Below are positions 1 through 7,992 of a DNA stretch of 64,000 nucleotides, one piece after another. Positions within the stretch are counted from its first letter, which is position 1, and each line of letters begins with the position of its first letter. The notes beneath the pieces are model-generated. The model did no database searches. It saw nothing but the letters and a program-made list of their open reading frames with translations, and was not told the DNA's origin. The stretch covers positions 62,001 to 126,000 of the forward strand of contig JAAXGW010000007.1 in assembly GCA_012267385.1 (NCBI GenBank), in the 5' to 3' direction. Source of the DNA: OMG group bacterium (GTDB lineage Bacteria > Pseudomonadota > Gammaproteobacteria > Pseudomonadales > Azotimanducaceae). A program made the position numbers and the translations under genes.

Positions 1-28
1 TGCTGAAAAATTAGCGAACGATTCACAC

Positions 29-334
29 ATGCGAGAACCTGAAGCACAACAATTGGTCAACGTTCTTTCTGGAACGACAAAATCAACAGTAATCGCGTAC
101 GTTCTCTGGGCACTCTTGGGATTGTTTGGAGGACACCGTTTTTACCTCGGGACACCCGTGACCGGCCTTGCCTTGATGCTCTGCACTATTTCATTCATAG
201 GAATACCCGTCAGTCTCGTCTGGTGGGTAGTGGACGCGTTCCTAATACCCAGATTGTTGAAAGGCGAGGAACATTGGGCGTCACCATTGCTCCCAAGACG
301 TGTTATAGTAACAACACCGAGATTTTCGTCCTAA
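29..334 (+). CDS. TM2-domain membrane protein
   Basis: A 101-aa protein with two hydrophobic segments joined by a short turn. The first contains the characteristic GLFGGHRFYLG stretch, followed by a second helix ending in a WWVVDAF motif. This matches the TM2 domain, a two-helix module common in small bacterial membrane proteins of unknown function. The ATG at 29 lies very close to the window edge and no clear ribosome binding site precedes it, so the start is uncertain. The next gene begins 54 bp downstream on the same strand, so the two could be co-transcribed. The domain call is confident; no biochemical role can be assigned. Confidence 0.8.
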   Translation: MREPEAQQLVNVLSGTTKSTVIAYVLWALLGLFGGHRFYLGTPVTGLALMLCTISFIGIPVSLVWWVVDAFLIPRLLKGEEHWASPLLPRRVIVTTPRFSS

Positions 335-388
335 GATTCCCATTGTGAAATTAACGACTATCTGTTTCAAATCAATCGAAGTCAATCA

Positions 389-1432
389 ATGATGTCGAAG
401 ATTAGCTCGTTAGTACTCATCCTATTTGTCGGATGCTGCGTTTGTTCGTGTTCCATAGTCACCCAAATACCATCTTTAACGCCGGAAGAAATTGAACAGG
501 AAGCGCAAGTTCAAGCAGATCTAAATGAAGAGAGAATGATTGCAGCGACTCAACGCGTTGCCGATGCTTCCTGGCCTTTAATCACTAGTAATCTAGAGCT
601 TTGTGAAGGATTCACGGACTACCAAATAGGTGTCTGGACAGCACGAAAAATTCGAAAAGATTCCGTAACGAGCGCTCGTATTTGGGGGGTTGCAAAAGAT
701 TCCCCAGCCGCATTAGCTGGATTGCAAGTTCGAGACATGATTATCTCAATTGATGGCAATAGTACAAAAAATGGTACTCTGGTACGTTCAGAATTAAATC
801 GTGCGCTTCGACAATTCTCGAAAGAAGAGAGAACGGATCCCATTGAGTTCCTAGTTGTTCGTTGGGAGACCGAGTTATCCTGGTCATCCTTCACATTTTC
901 GATTCAACCAGTAGAGACGTGTCGCTCCGACATCTTCGTATCCCGTTCATTAGCATTCCTTGCCTATGCTTCGGGCGATCGGATTGGAGTTGCTACCGGT
1001 TTGCTTAACTTCTTAGAAAATGAACCAGACTTGCAGTACATCATCGCACACGAGTTAGCGCACAACGTGTACCGGCATGTTAGGAAAGCTCTTACTCGAG
1101 GTATTTTCGGCGGACTGCTAGATGGAATTTCATTGGTGACCGGTTTTTGGACAGACGGTCTATTCGCCCAGCTAGGAATAAGGGCTTACTCCAAACGCTT
1201 TGAAAATGAGGCAGACTATGTTTCGATGTACATACTTGCAAACGCTGGTGTAGACTTGAACGGTATAGAGGATGTGTGGCGTCGTGTGTCTGAACAAATC
1301 GGAATAAAAGAGACCAGAACTCATCCATCCCGTCCAATTCGATACCTTAGAATGGCGAAAACCCGCCAGGAAATCGCCGAAAAGATCGAAAAGGGTGAAC
1401 CGCTAATTCCAGAACTCAAACGGCACAAGTAG
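389..1432 (+). CDS. M48-family metalloprotease lipoprotein with PDZ domain
   Basis: A 347-aa protein. The N-terminus is a lipoprotein signal peptide with lipobox V-C-S-C, Cys21 being the likely lipidated residue. Residues about 88-165 form a PDZ-like domain with a DSPAALAGLQVRDMI core. The zinc site HELAH lies at residues 221-225 and a third ligand is probably Glu274 in ENEAD, the standard M48 (Ste24/HtpX/BepA-like) arrangement. It probably acts in the periplasm, anchored to the inner or outer membrane, in protein quality control or processing; the substrate is unknown. A closely related but frameshifted copy lies at 35674-36830. The start is one of two adjacent ATGs. Confidence 0.85.
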   Translation: MMSKISSLVLILFVGCCVCSCSIVTQIPSLTPEEIEQEAQVQADLNEERMIAATQRVADASWPLITSNLELCEGFTDYQIGVWTARKIRKDSVTSARIWGVAKDSPAALAGLQVRDMIISIDGNSTKNGTLVRSELNRALRQFSKEERTDPIEFLVVRWETELSWSSFTFSIQPVETCRSDIFVSRSLAFLAYASGDRIGVATGLLNFLENEPDLQYIIAHELAHNVYRHVRKALTRGIFGGLLDGISLVTGFWTDGLFAQLGIRAYSKRFENEADYVSMYILANAGVDLNGIEDVWRRVSEQIGIKETRTHPSRPIRYLRMAKTRQEIAEKIEKGEPLIPELKRHK

Positions 1433-1605
1433 GAATCGATCCAAGTTCTCATTTGCGTGGCTCTACCTGTAGGGTGATTGAGGTACTTCAGGGCTAGACG
1501 CTCGTAGTCTGTCCGCTCATTTCATACAGAATTGCTGAATAGAGTACTAATTCCAACTCTGCTGGTTCGCCTTTGAACCTGAACAGTCGTTGTTATCGCA
1601 CTACG

Positions 1606-3624
1606 CTAATTGGGCACTAGAGTCGCCCACAGAAACTCCCAAACCAATGCCTGCATGAACGCTCGTTGTTTATTGTCTGCTGCACCGGCGTGGCCACCTT
1701 CTATGTTTTCGTAGTAATGTACTTTGTGCCCAATTTCTTCAAGCTTCGCGACCATCTTGCGCGCATGACCTGGATGGACTCGATCGTCTCGCGTCGAGGT
1801 AGTAATGAGTATAGTTGGATACGTCTGATCCGCGCGTACGATTTGATAAGGGGAGAAGTTCTTAAGGTACTCCCACTCCTCAGGCTTCTCTGGATCACCA
1901 TACTCAGCCATCCAACTCGCTCCAGCTAACAGCAAGTGATATCGCTTCATATCGAGTAACGGCACCTGACAGACGACTGCACCAAATAAGTCAGGTCGTT
2001 GGACGTACATGTTCCCCATCAACAAACCTCCATTGCTACCGCCTTGAATACCTAGGTGTTTCGGTTCAGTAATGCCGCGGCGAATCAAGGCTTCCGCAAC
2101 TGCGATGAAGTCATCATACGCACGATTTCGATTCTCTTTCAATGCCTGGTGATGCCAATCCGGTCCAAATTCCCCACCCCCGCGGATGTTTGCAATGACA
2201 TAGGTTCCACCTTGATTCAACCAGGTGTTTCCCGCAACTGGTGTATAGGCAGGAAGTAATGAAACGGAAAATCCACCGTATCCATAGAGAAGTGTCGGTC
2301 GTATTCCAGATGCATCTCGTTGTGAGATCTGATAGTATGGAATCTTCGTACCATCCTTGGATTCAGCCCAATGTTGCGTGGTCTCTAACGACTCGTTGTC
2401 GAAGAATGATCGTGTTCTCTTGAGCACCCGCAGTGACTCGTTCGGACCAGTCATCGATAGACTTGAAGGTTCCAGAAAACTTTCGGAGAGCACGAGTGTT
2501 CGGTCACTGTCGTGGATTTCGTAAGAAAAGCCACTTTCATTCAAAAAGCCATTCGATTGTTGAACTTGTTCAAGATCCCAATCACTGTTGTCGCCTTTCG
2601 TTGCCACGAACGTTTTTGTACAAACATTTTCTGAGATATTGAGAATCATTGAGTTTTTCGTGCCGCTATGACTGATCAGTACGGAGTGTTCGGTTGGCGC
2701 AAAGAGGACTTGGTAGTCTCCCGTACCGGCAAGTATGTCTTCAAGTTGGCCTACCAACATACTACCGGCTTTAAATTGCTCGCCACGGTGGTTCCAATCA
2801 TGTTTGAGAAGTAGAAACAACTGTCCTCTGTGAGGGCTCGCAATCGCACTGTCAGGTTTATCTAACTTGATGAGCTCGTTATTGCGATATACAAAGAATT
2901 CATCGTTAAAAAAATCTGTCGCGCGACCTACGAAGTAGTCGCGAAATTCGGTAAAGGGATCTGCCCATGAATAAACATAAACGTCAGAAGACTGACCTCG
3001 AAAGAACTCACGTGAGTCATGTAAGGGGCTACCACGATGCCACTCGCGCATCGTCATGGGATACCCTGAATCCGTTAGAGTACCTTCACCGAAATCAGAA
3101 CCAATTAGTAGACGATCTGGACCCGCCCAAGTTACATGGGTCTTCGCTTCTGGAACGAAGAAACCGTCGGAGACAAAATCTTTCGTGCGTAAGTCGAATT
3201 CTCGAATCTCAATGGCATCGCCGCCTCCCCGCGAGAGTCGGACGAGTGCTTTGGTGTATTCCGGGCGACACATATTCGCACCTGCCCAAACCCAATTCTC
3301 GTCCTCCGACTCTGCTAAAGCATCAAGATCAAGCACCACTTCCCAATCAGGTCGGGTCTTACAGTACTCTTCCAACGAAGTTCGTCGCCAAAGACCCTTT
3401 GGATGGTCTTTGTCTTGCCAAAAGTTGTAGAGCGTGTTCCCACAGGTTTCAAACATGGGAATCCGATCATCCGAATCTAGAATGGTGCGTATGCGTTCTT
3501 GGAAGCCACGAAACCGATCATTCTGAGTGAATTGAGCAACGGTCAGTTCATTTCGTGAACGAACCCAGTCGAGTGCCTTTTCATCATCGATTTGTTCTAG
3601 CCAAATGTGCGGGTCAGTACTCAT
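1606..3624 (-). CDS. prolyl oligopeptidase family (S9) peptidase
   Basis: A 672-aa protein with an N-terminal beta-propeller-like half and a C-terminal alpha/beta-hydrolase domain. The nucleophile motif GGSNGG puts the catalytic Ser at residue 530. The acid is in the DDRVHP motif and the catalytic His is residue 645 in GGHAG. Length and motif order fit S9A prolyl oligopeptidases, serine peptidases that cleave short peptides after Pro. No signal peptide is visible, so a cytoplasmic role is likely, although some relatives are periplasmic. The ATG at 3624 starts MSTDPHIWLEQ, a normal start for the family. The gene converges with the M48 gene across a 173-bp gap. Confidence 0.9.
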   Translation of the reverse strand: MSTDPHIWLEQIDDEKALDWVRSRNELTVAQFTQNDRFRGFQERIRTILDSDDRIPMFETCGNTLYNFWQDKDHPKGLWRRTSLEEYCKTRPDWEVVLDLDALAESEDENWVWAGANMCRPEYTKALVRLSRGGGDAIEIREFDLRTKDFVSDGFFVPEAKTHVTWAGPDRLLIGSDFGEGTLTDSGYPMTMREWHRGSPLHDSREFFRGQSSDVYVYSWADPFTEFRDYFVGRATDFFNDEFFVYRNNELIKLDKPDSAIASPHRGQLFLLLKHDWNHRGEQFKAGSMLVGQLEDILAGTGDYQVLFAPTEHSVLISHSGTKNSMILNISENVCTKTFVATKGDNSDWDLEQVQQSNGFLNESGFSYEIHDSDRTLVLSESFLEPSSLSMTGPNESLRVLKRTRSFFDNESLETTQHWAESKDGTKIPYYQISQRDASGIRPTLLYGYGGFSVSLLPAYTPVAGNTWLNQGGTYVIANIRGGGEFGPDWHHQALKENRNRAYDDFIAVAEALIRRGITEPKHLGIQGGSNGGLLMGNMYVQRPDLFGAVVCQVPLLDMKRYHLLLAGASWMAEYGDPEKPEEWEYLKNFSPYQIVRADQTYPTILITTSTRDDRVHPGHARKMVAKLEEIGHKVHYYENIEGGHAGAADNKQRAFMQALVWEFLWATLVPN

Positions 3625-3925
3625 AGAAGTCCTTGATGTAGTTTAGAGTAGTGTGTTTGATTGAACTTGAAGACGACAAATCTTAGTCAAAGTGCTGTAT
3701 GTTATGAGATTCGTGCCTTCTTTGCGAGTATTTTTAGAAATCAGAAATATTTCCTAGTAAAAATGTGCCAAATCGCATCAGTACATTGACTGCTAGACAG
3801 TTGAGACGACTCTGTAGGTTAACTCCAAGACTTTGACCACCAATCCGACACGGATAGGATTCAGACATACAATGGTTGACGCTGAACACAAAAAAATTCT
3901 AAACCCACGAAACTGAGAAGACATC

Positions 3926-4368
3926 ATGGATCTGGATGATCAAATGAAAGACAAAAGAAAATCCGTGCGGCGCGTACGTGTGTTCACGCCTTACACGGTA
4001 TTTCTATCCGTGATGTTTCTTGTGTTGCTTAGTCTCTGATCGCTCTCAAATACTACCAACACCAAGAAGCCGAGCAAGAATATTTGACCATTTCACTGGA
4101 CGAACTTGGCGTATCAACCCAAATTTCACGTTTTAAGTTAGAAATGCAAGTTCTTGAGACACAAGAGTTGATCGACGATGAATTGGAATTAATCGAGAAT
4201 AGCAAGCAAAGCTTAATGACGGCGCATCTTATAGATAGAACCGAGTGGACTGCTACAAAAGACGAGCTGTTGAGAATACTATACGGTGTCAGTCTCGAGC
4301 CCACCGACCAGTTGTATATCGACATCGAAGCTGCCATAGCCGATATAGATAGAATACTCTCGTCGTAA
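3926..4368 (+). pseudogene. frameshifted single-span membrane protein
   Basis: The frame opened by the ATG at 3926 encodes a basic stretch and then a hydrophobic run, and stops at a TGA at 4037-4039 inside the membrane span. The overlapping frame from about 4036 continues with IALKYYQH and a helical acidic domain to the stop at 4368. Joined by one added base near 4031-4037, the two give a protein of about 147 aa: basic N-terminus, one transmembrane helix, then a Glu-rich soluble domain. The family is not recognised. This could be a real frameshift mutation, a base lost in sequencing, or less likely programmed frameshifting (no slippery heptamer is visible). Confidence 0.55.
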
Positions 4369-4534
4369 ATGACACAAGTCGTCGAGCTGACGATTGGGTC
4401 TAAGTGCGCAAAGACTTACAATTCTTCCGCTTGATTTGCACAAAAATTAGTAGAACGAAATGGCTAAAGAAAGACAGAAAGGAACTTCTGGTTGGGCTTG
4501 GTTCTTGATACTGTGTCTATGGTGCTTCTTTATC

Positions 4535-4542
4535 CTTTTTTT
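4535..4542. repeat. left target-site duplication
   Basis: CTTTTTTT immediately left of the element, matching 7197-7204. The identity extends one base further (CCTTTTTTT on both sides), so the exact boundary is uncertain by one base. Confidence 0.8.
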
Positions 4543-4590
4543 GGGAATTATTAGGATAACTAACCAAAAAATGTATAATACTCATATGAA
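4543..4590. repeat. left terminal inverted repeat of the IS element
   Basis: Begins GGG; the core TTATTAGGATAACTAACCAA (4548-4567) matches the right end perfectly in reverse complement. The outer part contains TATAAT at 4574-4579, about 37 bp before the transposase ATG, which could act as its -10 element. Confidence 0.85.
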
Positions 4591-4616
4591 GTTATCAAAT
4601 TGTAGTGAGGTCAGAA

Positions 4617-5549
4617 ATGTCTGGTAAGTCCAACCGAGTTGGTTTAGATGTCTTTGCGCTATTCGATATGTTCCCTGATGAAGCGACTGCAACTCGGTGG
4701 TTTGAGAGCGTTTTCTGGACGAATGGTCGAGAGTGCGGTCATTGTTTTAGTACGCGTACTTCAGTAAACAAAAGCGGTAAGCCTATGCCTTATCGGTGCA
4801 AGGATTGTCGCAAGTTTTTTAGTGTTCGTACTGGTACAGTCATGCAACATAGCAAAATACCACTGCGTAAGTGGGCCGTTGCAATTTACCAAATGACTAC
4901 GAATCTTAAAGGAACTTCAAGTATGAAGTTACACCGCGATCTTAACGTATCGCAACCTTGTACATGGCACTTAGCACATCGCATCCGCGAGGCCTGGAAT
5001 CTGTTTGTTTGTGAAAAGTTTGACGGTGAGAATGAAGTAGACGAAACCTACATCGGTGGGAAGGAAGCGAATAAACATGACTCCAAGAAGTTAAAGCAAG
5101 GTCGTGGCACAGTTGGTAAGACCGCAGTCACTGGTGTCAAAAATCGTGGTTCAAAACAGATACGAGTAAAGGTCGTAGAGCGAATTGATAGTGGTACTCT
5201 ACAAGGTTTTGTGAGAGAGAATGTAGAGGAAGGTTCAATCATCTATACAGATGCAGCAACCGCGTATCAAAGGATGGTTGACTTCGAGCATAAATCGGTC
5301 AAACACAGTGTTGGAGAGTTCGTAAAGGGCATGGCGTCCACTAACGGTATCGAGTCATTCTGGGCTATGTTGAAGCGCGGGTATATGGGCACGTACCACA
5401 AAATGAGCGCGAAGCATTTAGGCAAATATGTCAATGAATTTGTCGGGCGGCACAACATTCGCGACTTAGACACAATCGAGCAGATGATTTGCTTGACGCG
5501 TCTGTTGAGGGGGAAGCGATTACAGTTCAAAGAACTGATTGGAAAGTAG
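4617..5549 (+). CDS. IS1595-family transposase (ISXO2-like)
   Basis: About 310 aa. An N-terminal zinc ribbon (CGHC near the start, then CKDC) is followed by an ISXO2-like DDE-type core. Conserved blocks are DETYIGG (Asp142), YTDAATAY (Asp212) and NGIESFW (Asn243/Glu246), then the C-terminal HKMSAKHL/NEFVGRHN region, all typical of IS1595. The ATG at 4617 is preferred over the upstream GTG at 4605 because GAGGT lies 6 bp before it. The protein catalyses transposition of the surrounding element. It is followed after 5 bp by the methyltransferase, so both are probably translated from one message. The gene appears full length and active-site complete. Confidence 0.92.
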   Translation: MSGKSNRVGLDVFALFDMFPDEATATRWFESVFWTNGRECGHCFSTRTSVNKSGKPMPYRCKDCRKFFSVRTGTVMQHSKIPLRKWAVAIYQMTTNLKGTSSMKLHRDLNVSQPCTWHLAHRIREAWNLFVCEKFDGENEVDETYIGGKEANKHDSKKLKQGRGTVGKTAVTGVKNRGSKQIRVKVVERIDSGTLQGFVRENVEEGSIIYTDAATAYQRMVDFEHKSVKHSVGEFVKGMASTNGIESFWAMLKRGYMGTYHKMSAKHLGKYVNEFVGRHNIRDLDTIEQMICLTRLLRGKRLQFKELIGK

Positions 5550-5554
5550 TTAGA

Positions 5555-6988
5555 GTGGCTGAACCGAATTGGGCGAATAAGACCATTTGGACGGGCGACA
5601 ATCTCCCGATCATGCGGGGGATGAACTCCGCGTCCGTCGACCTCATTTATCTAGACCCGCCTTTCAATTCGAAAGCGAACTATGCGGCTCCGATCGGGAG
5701 TGAGGCTGCAGGGGCTGAGTTCAAGGACACCTGGACGTTGCAAGACGTGGATATTGCGTGGCTTGACTTAATTGAAGCAAAGCATCCGCGTCTCAACAAA
5801 GTCATTCATGCCGCGATGAGTAAGAGCGACAAGTCGTATCTCATTTACATGGCGGTTCGACTCTTGGAAATGCACCGGATTTTGAAGTCCACCGGATCGA
5901 TTTACTTGCACTGTGATCCGACCATGAGCCACTACTTAAAACTGTTAATGGATGCGGTCTTTGGGAAAAAGAGTTTTCAATCAGAAATCACTTGGCAACG
6001 CACGTCTTCACACAATGACAGGGTGTTTGGGAATGTTCGAGACACCATTCTGTTCTACGGAACTGTGGCGGTAGATTTACCGGACAATCGGTTACCGTTA
6101 GATCCTGAATATGTAAGAAAACACTATCGTCATGAAGATTCTCGAGGTAAATGGCGATCTCATGATTTAACTGGCGCTAGAACAAGTTCAGGCGAATCCG
6201 GGCAACCTTGGAGAGGGTTTGATCCAGCGTCTTATGGAGGAAGACATTGGTCTATCCCGAAAATCGGAGAGTACGCGAAATATATCGATGAAGTACTAGC
6301 GCCAGGATATCTAAAAATCGAAGGTATACATGCCCGATTAGACTTTCTCGACGAGCACGAACTAATTCATTGGCAAAAAAAGCAGGGAAGCTTCCCTTGC
6401 ATTAAGAGATATCTATTGCCAGATCAAGGCCGGAAACCAACTAATCTGTTTACGGACATTCCACCACTGAGTAAGTCTGCGCAGGAAAACACAGGGTATC
6501 CAACTCAAAAGCCGCTGGCTTTATTAGAGCGTCTTATTAAAGCGTCGAGCGAAAACGACGATGTAGTGTTCGATCCGTTTTGTGGTTGTGCGACCACGTT
6601 AGTTGCTGCGGATCGTCATAAACGAAATTGGATTGGTATTGATATTTCACCTGTCGCGATGCGTCTAGTCGAGAAACGAATCAAAGATGATCAAGGAATG
6701 TTTCAAGACATTCAGTCTCGTGTCGACATACCTGAGCGAACAGATTTAGGCGACATACCGAACTACAACTGCGTAGAAAACAAGAAATTTCTATTTGGTG
6801 AACAAGAGGGAATTTGCAACGGTTGTCAGGAATACTTTCAGTATCGACACTTAGAGGTCGACCATATCATTGCACGCTCGCAAGGAGGTGGGGATCATTT
6901 AGGTAATTTACAATTGTTATGTACGTCTTGCAATCGTATAAAAGGTCATCGAGGACAGGAGTATTTGTTGGCTAAATTAGCCACGTAA
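5555..6988 (+). CDS. site-specific DNA methyltransferase fused to HNH domain (IS passenger)
   Basis: About 477 aa from the GTG at 5555, preceded by GGAAAG 8 bp upstream. The catalytic motif IV is DPPF (residues 34-37) and the SAM-binding motif I is FDPFCGCAT (from residue 339). The order catalytic, target-recognition, SAM-binding identifies a beta-group amino-methyltransferase (N6-adenine or N4-cytosine). The C-terminal 80 residues form a separate HNH module: CNGC, then VDH at 435-437, then C-x2-C-N, the zinc-finger HNH nuclease layout. It starts 5 bp after the transposase stop and lies inside the inverted repeats, so it is a passenger. It may protect or mark the element's DNA, or act as a compact methylase-nuclease; this is inference. 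A TTG at 5489 would be an alternative start overlapping the transposase. Confidence 0.88.
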   Translation: MAEPNWANKTIWTGDNLPIMRGMNSASVDLIYLDPPFNSKANYAAPIGSEAAGAEFKDTWTLQDVDIAWLDLIEAKHPRLNKVIHAAMSKSDKSYLIYMAVRLLEMHRILKSTGSIYLHCDPTMSHYLKLLMDAVFGKKSFQSEITWQRTSSHNDRVFGNVRDTILFYGTVAVDLPDNRLPLDPEYVRKHYRHEDSRGKWRSHDLTGARTSSGESGQPWRGFDPASYGGRHWSIPKIGEYAKYIDEVLAPGYLKIEGIHARLDFLDEHELIHWQKKQGSFPCIKRYLLPDQGRKPTNLFTDIPPLSKSAQENTGYPTQKPLALLERLIKASSENDDVVFDPFCGCATTLVAADRHKRNWIGIDISPVAMRLVEKRIKDDQGMFQDIQSRVDIPERTDLGDIPNYNCVENKKFLFGEQEGICNGCQEYFQYRHLEVDHIIARSQGGGDHLGNLQLLCTSCNRIKGHRGQEYLLAKLAT

Positions 6989-6997
6989 GGAATCTTT

Positions 6998-7129
6998 ATG
7001 AAGAAAACTCGCACCATAAAAAACGAACCGATACGCGAACCGCGAAACCCAGAGGAATTAGCACTGGCACTACGCACACCTGCAGCCAGAGCTGCCAGTG
7101 CCAAGCGTAAGAAACAGACCAAGAAATAA
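6998..7129 (+). CDS. small basic protein of the IS element
   Basis: A 43-codon ORF from the ATG at 6998, with AAGGA about 7 bp upstream, starting 10 bp after the methyltransferase stop. The product is Lys/Arg-rich at both ends with an Ala-rich middle. It lies inside the element, 67 bp before the right end. The tight spacing and ribosome binding site suggest it is translated with the passenger methyltransferase. No family is recognised; a nucleic-acid-binding accessory role would suit the charge but is a guess. Confidence 0.5.
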   Translation: MKKTRTIKNEPIREPRNPEELALALRTPAARAASAKRKKQTKK

Positions 7130-7146
7130 CGGCCAAAACGGGTAAT

Positions 7147-7196
7147 CCTATCTGAGCATTATACGTTATATTGGTTAGTTATCCTAATAACCCCCC
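7147..7196. repeat. right terminal inverted repeat of the IS element
   Basis: Reverse complement begins with a run of six G and then repeats the 20-bp core of the left end perfectly (7171-7190). The GG run is one base longer than the left end, a small homopolymer difference. Confidence 0.85.
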
Positions 7197-7204
7197 CTTT
7201 TTTT
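7197..7204. repeat. right target-site duplication
   Basis: CTTTTTTT immediately right of the element, identical to 4535-4542. Confidence 0.8.
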
Positions 7205-7447
7205 AGTCTGTACTTTAGTTGTAAATTTCTTCATACCCGATTTGGATACTCCAAAAGGTTTCCCTGTCGGGCTAATGCTGTTGCTGGGTTGTGTGGTATT
7301 CTCGCCTATATTGACGACAGTAGTGTGCAAATTACTTGCAATTAAGAAGTCAAGTGAATGAGTTTTTGTACGTAAATCCGTTCAGTTGAGCAAGAAAACA
7401 TTCCTGAAAGTGTTTTAACGAACTACAACACTCCAAAAAAGATCCCC

Positions 7448-7744
7448 TTGCTGTCAAAGTCTCTTCCAAAAGATGCTGTGGCTATTAGAACCACCGTTCA
7501 CATTCTAGAAGACGGAAACGGCTTCTACGGCTCTTGTAAAGAATTTCCGGGCATTGTCGTTGGTGAGTTAACCGAGAAGGAGTGCTTGAAACAGACCCGT
7601 GAAGCTGTCAAGCAACACTTGGAAGTATTGATAGCTAAAGGTTTGGATATCCCTGAGGAATCGATCGTTAGCAGCCATAAAGAGATGCAATCTCGCCAAC
7701 TCAACAGTATCGAAGACATACCTGTAACCAGTCTCTCTGGTTAA
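7448..7744 (+). CDS. HicB-like antitoxin/UPF0150-domain protein, no HicA partner
   Basis: Up to 98 aa. The pattern DGNGFYGSCKEFPGIVVGELT, then an amphipathic helix with EAVKQHLE, is the HicB/UPF0150 fold. In HicAB systems this antitoxin neutralises the HicA RNase and represses the operon. No HicA ORF is seen on either side, and no ATG or GTG precedes the domain; the reading frame is open from 7376 and the first usual start is the TTG at 7448. It may be an orphan antitoxin, a stand-alone HicB-fold protein, or a remnant left after loss of hicA. The frame itself is clean through the domain. Confidence 0.6.
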   Translation: MLSKSLPKDAVAIRTTVHILEDGNGFYGSCKEFPGIVVGELTEKECLKQTREAVKQHLEVLIAKGLDIPEESIVSSHKEMQSRQLNSIEDIPVTSLSG

Positions 7745-7894
7745 CCCACATTAGATCAGGGGTTTTGACGACTCGAACACGTTCAGTCATTTAATGCACA
7801 AGAACGTAGTTCTTCTAAACCGGTATCCATTCCACCCTAAATCCGACGGGATTCTCTGTGTTCTTCTGCCGTTGAAGTTCTAATGACTTAAAAA

Positions 7895-7923
7895 AAAGAC
7901 CCCGAGGGGGAATCGGGGTCTTT
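7895..7923 (-). terminator. intrinsic terminator of the first giant adhesin gene
   Basis: An 11-bp perfect stem (AAAGACCCCGA/TCGGGGTCTTT, 7895-7905 and 7913-7923) with a 7-base loop. Read on the minus strand it ends in a run of T, 70 bp beyond the adhesin stop. Confidence 0.9.
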
Positions 7924-7992
7924 GAATTTTAAGAGGTAGAAACAAAACCTGTCTGCGAATTGAACATCGCAGTCCCCCAGGTTTGGCAATAT

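Larger units (their letters stand above)
4543..7196 (+). mobile_element. IS1595-type insertion element with passenger genes
   Basis: An element of about 2.65 kb bounded by inverted repeats beginning GGG; 20 bp (4548-4567 and 7171-7190) are perfectly complementary and the similarity continues imperfectly for about 25 bp further. It is flanked by CTTTTTTT on both sides, which is the 8-bp target duplication usual for IS1595. Genes in order, all on the plus strand: transposase, methyltransferase-HNH fusion, small basic ORF. Passenger genes are known in this transposase family. Intact genes, near-identical ends and an intact duplication suggest a recent insertion. Confidence 0.88.
4460..7361 (+). 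pseudogene. small two-span membrane protein gene interrupted by the IS element
   Basis: The ORF from the ATG at 4460 reads into the insertion element after 27 codons plus two bases. If bases 4543-7204 (element plus one copy of the 8-bp duplication) are removed, base 4542 joins base 7205 in frame and the ORF continues to the TGA at 7359-7361. The restored product is 79 aa with two hydrophobic segments (about residues 12-35 and 48-73) and a basic C-terminus. The restored frame is direct sequence evidence that the element disrupted a real gene. The protein family is not recognised. Confidence 0.75.

Noticed and set aside
4031-4039. Programmed -1 frameshift in the 3926 membrane protein
   Set aside because: No X-XXY-YYZ slippery heptamer or downstream stem is visible.
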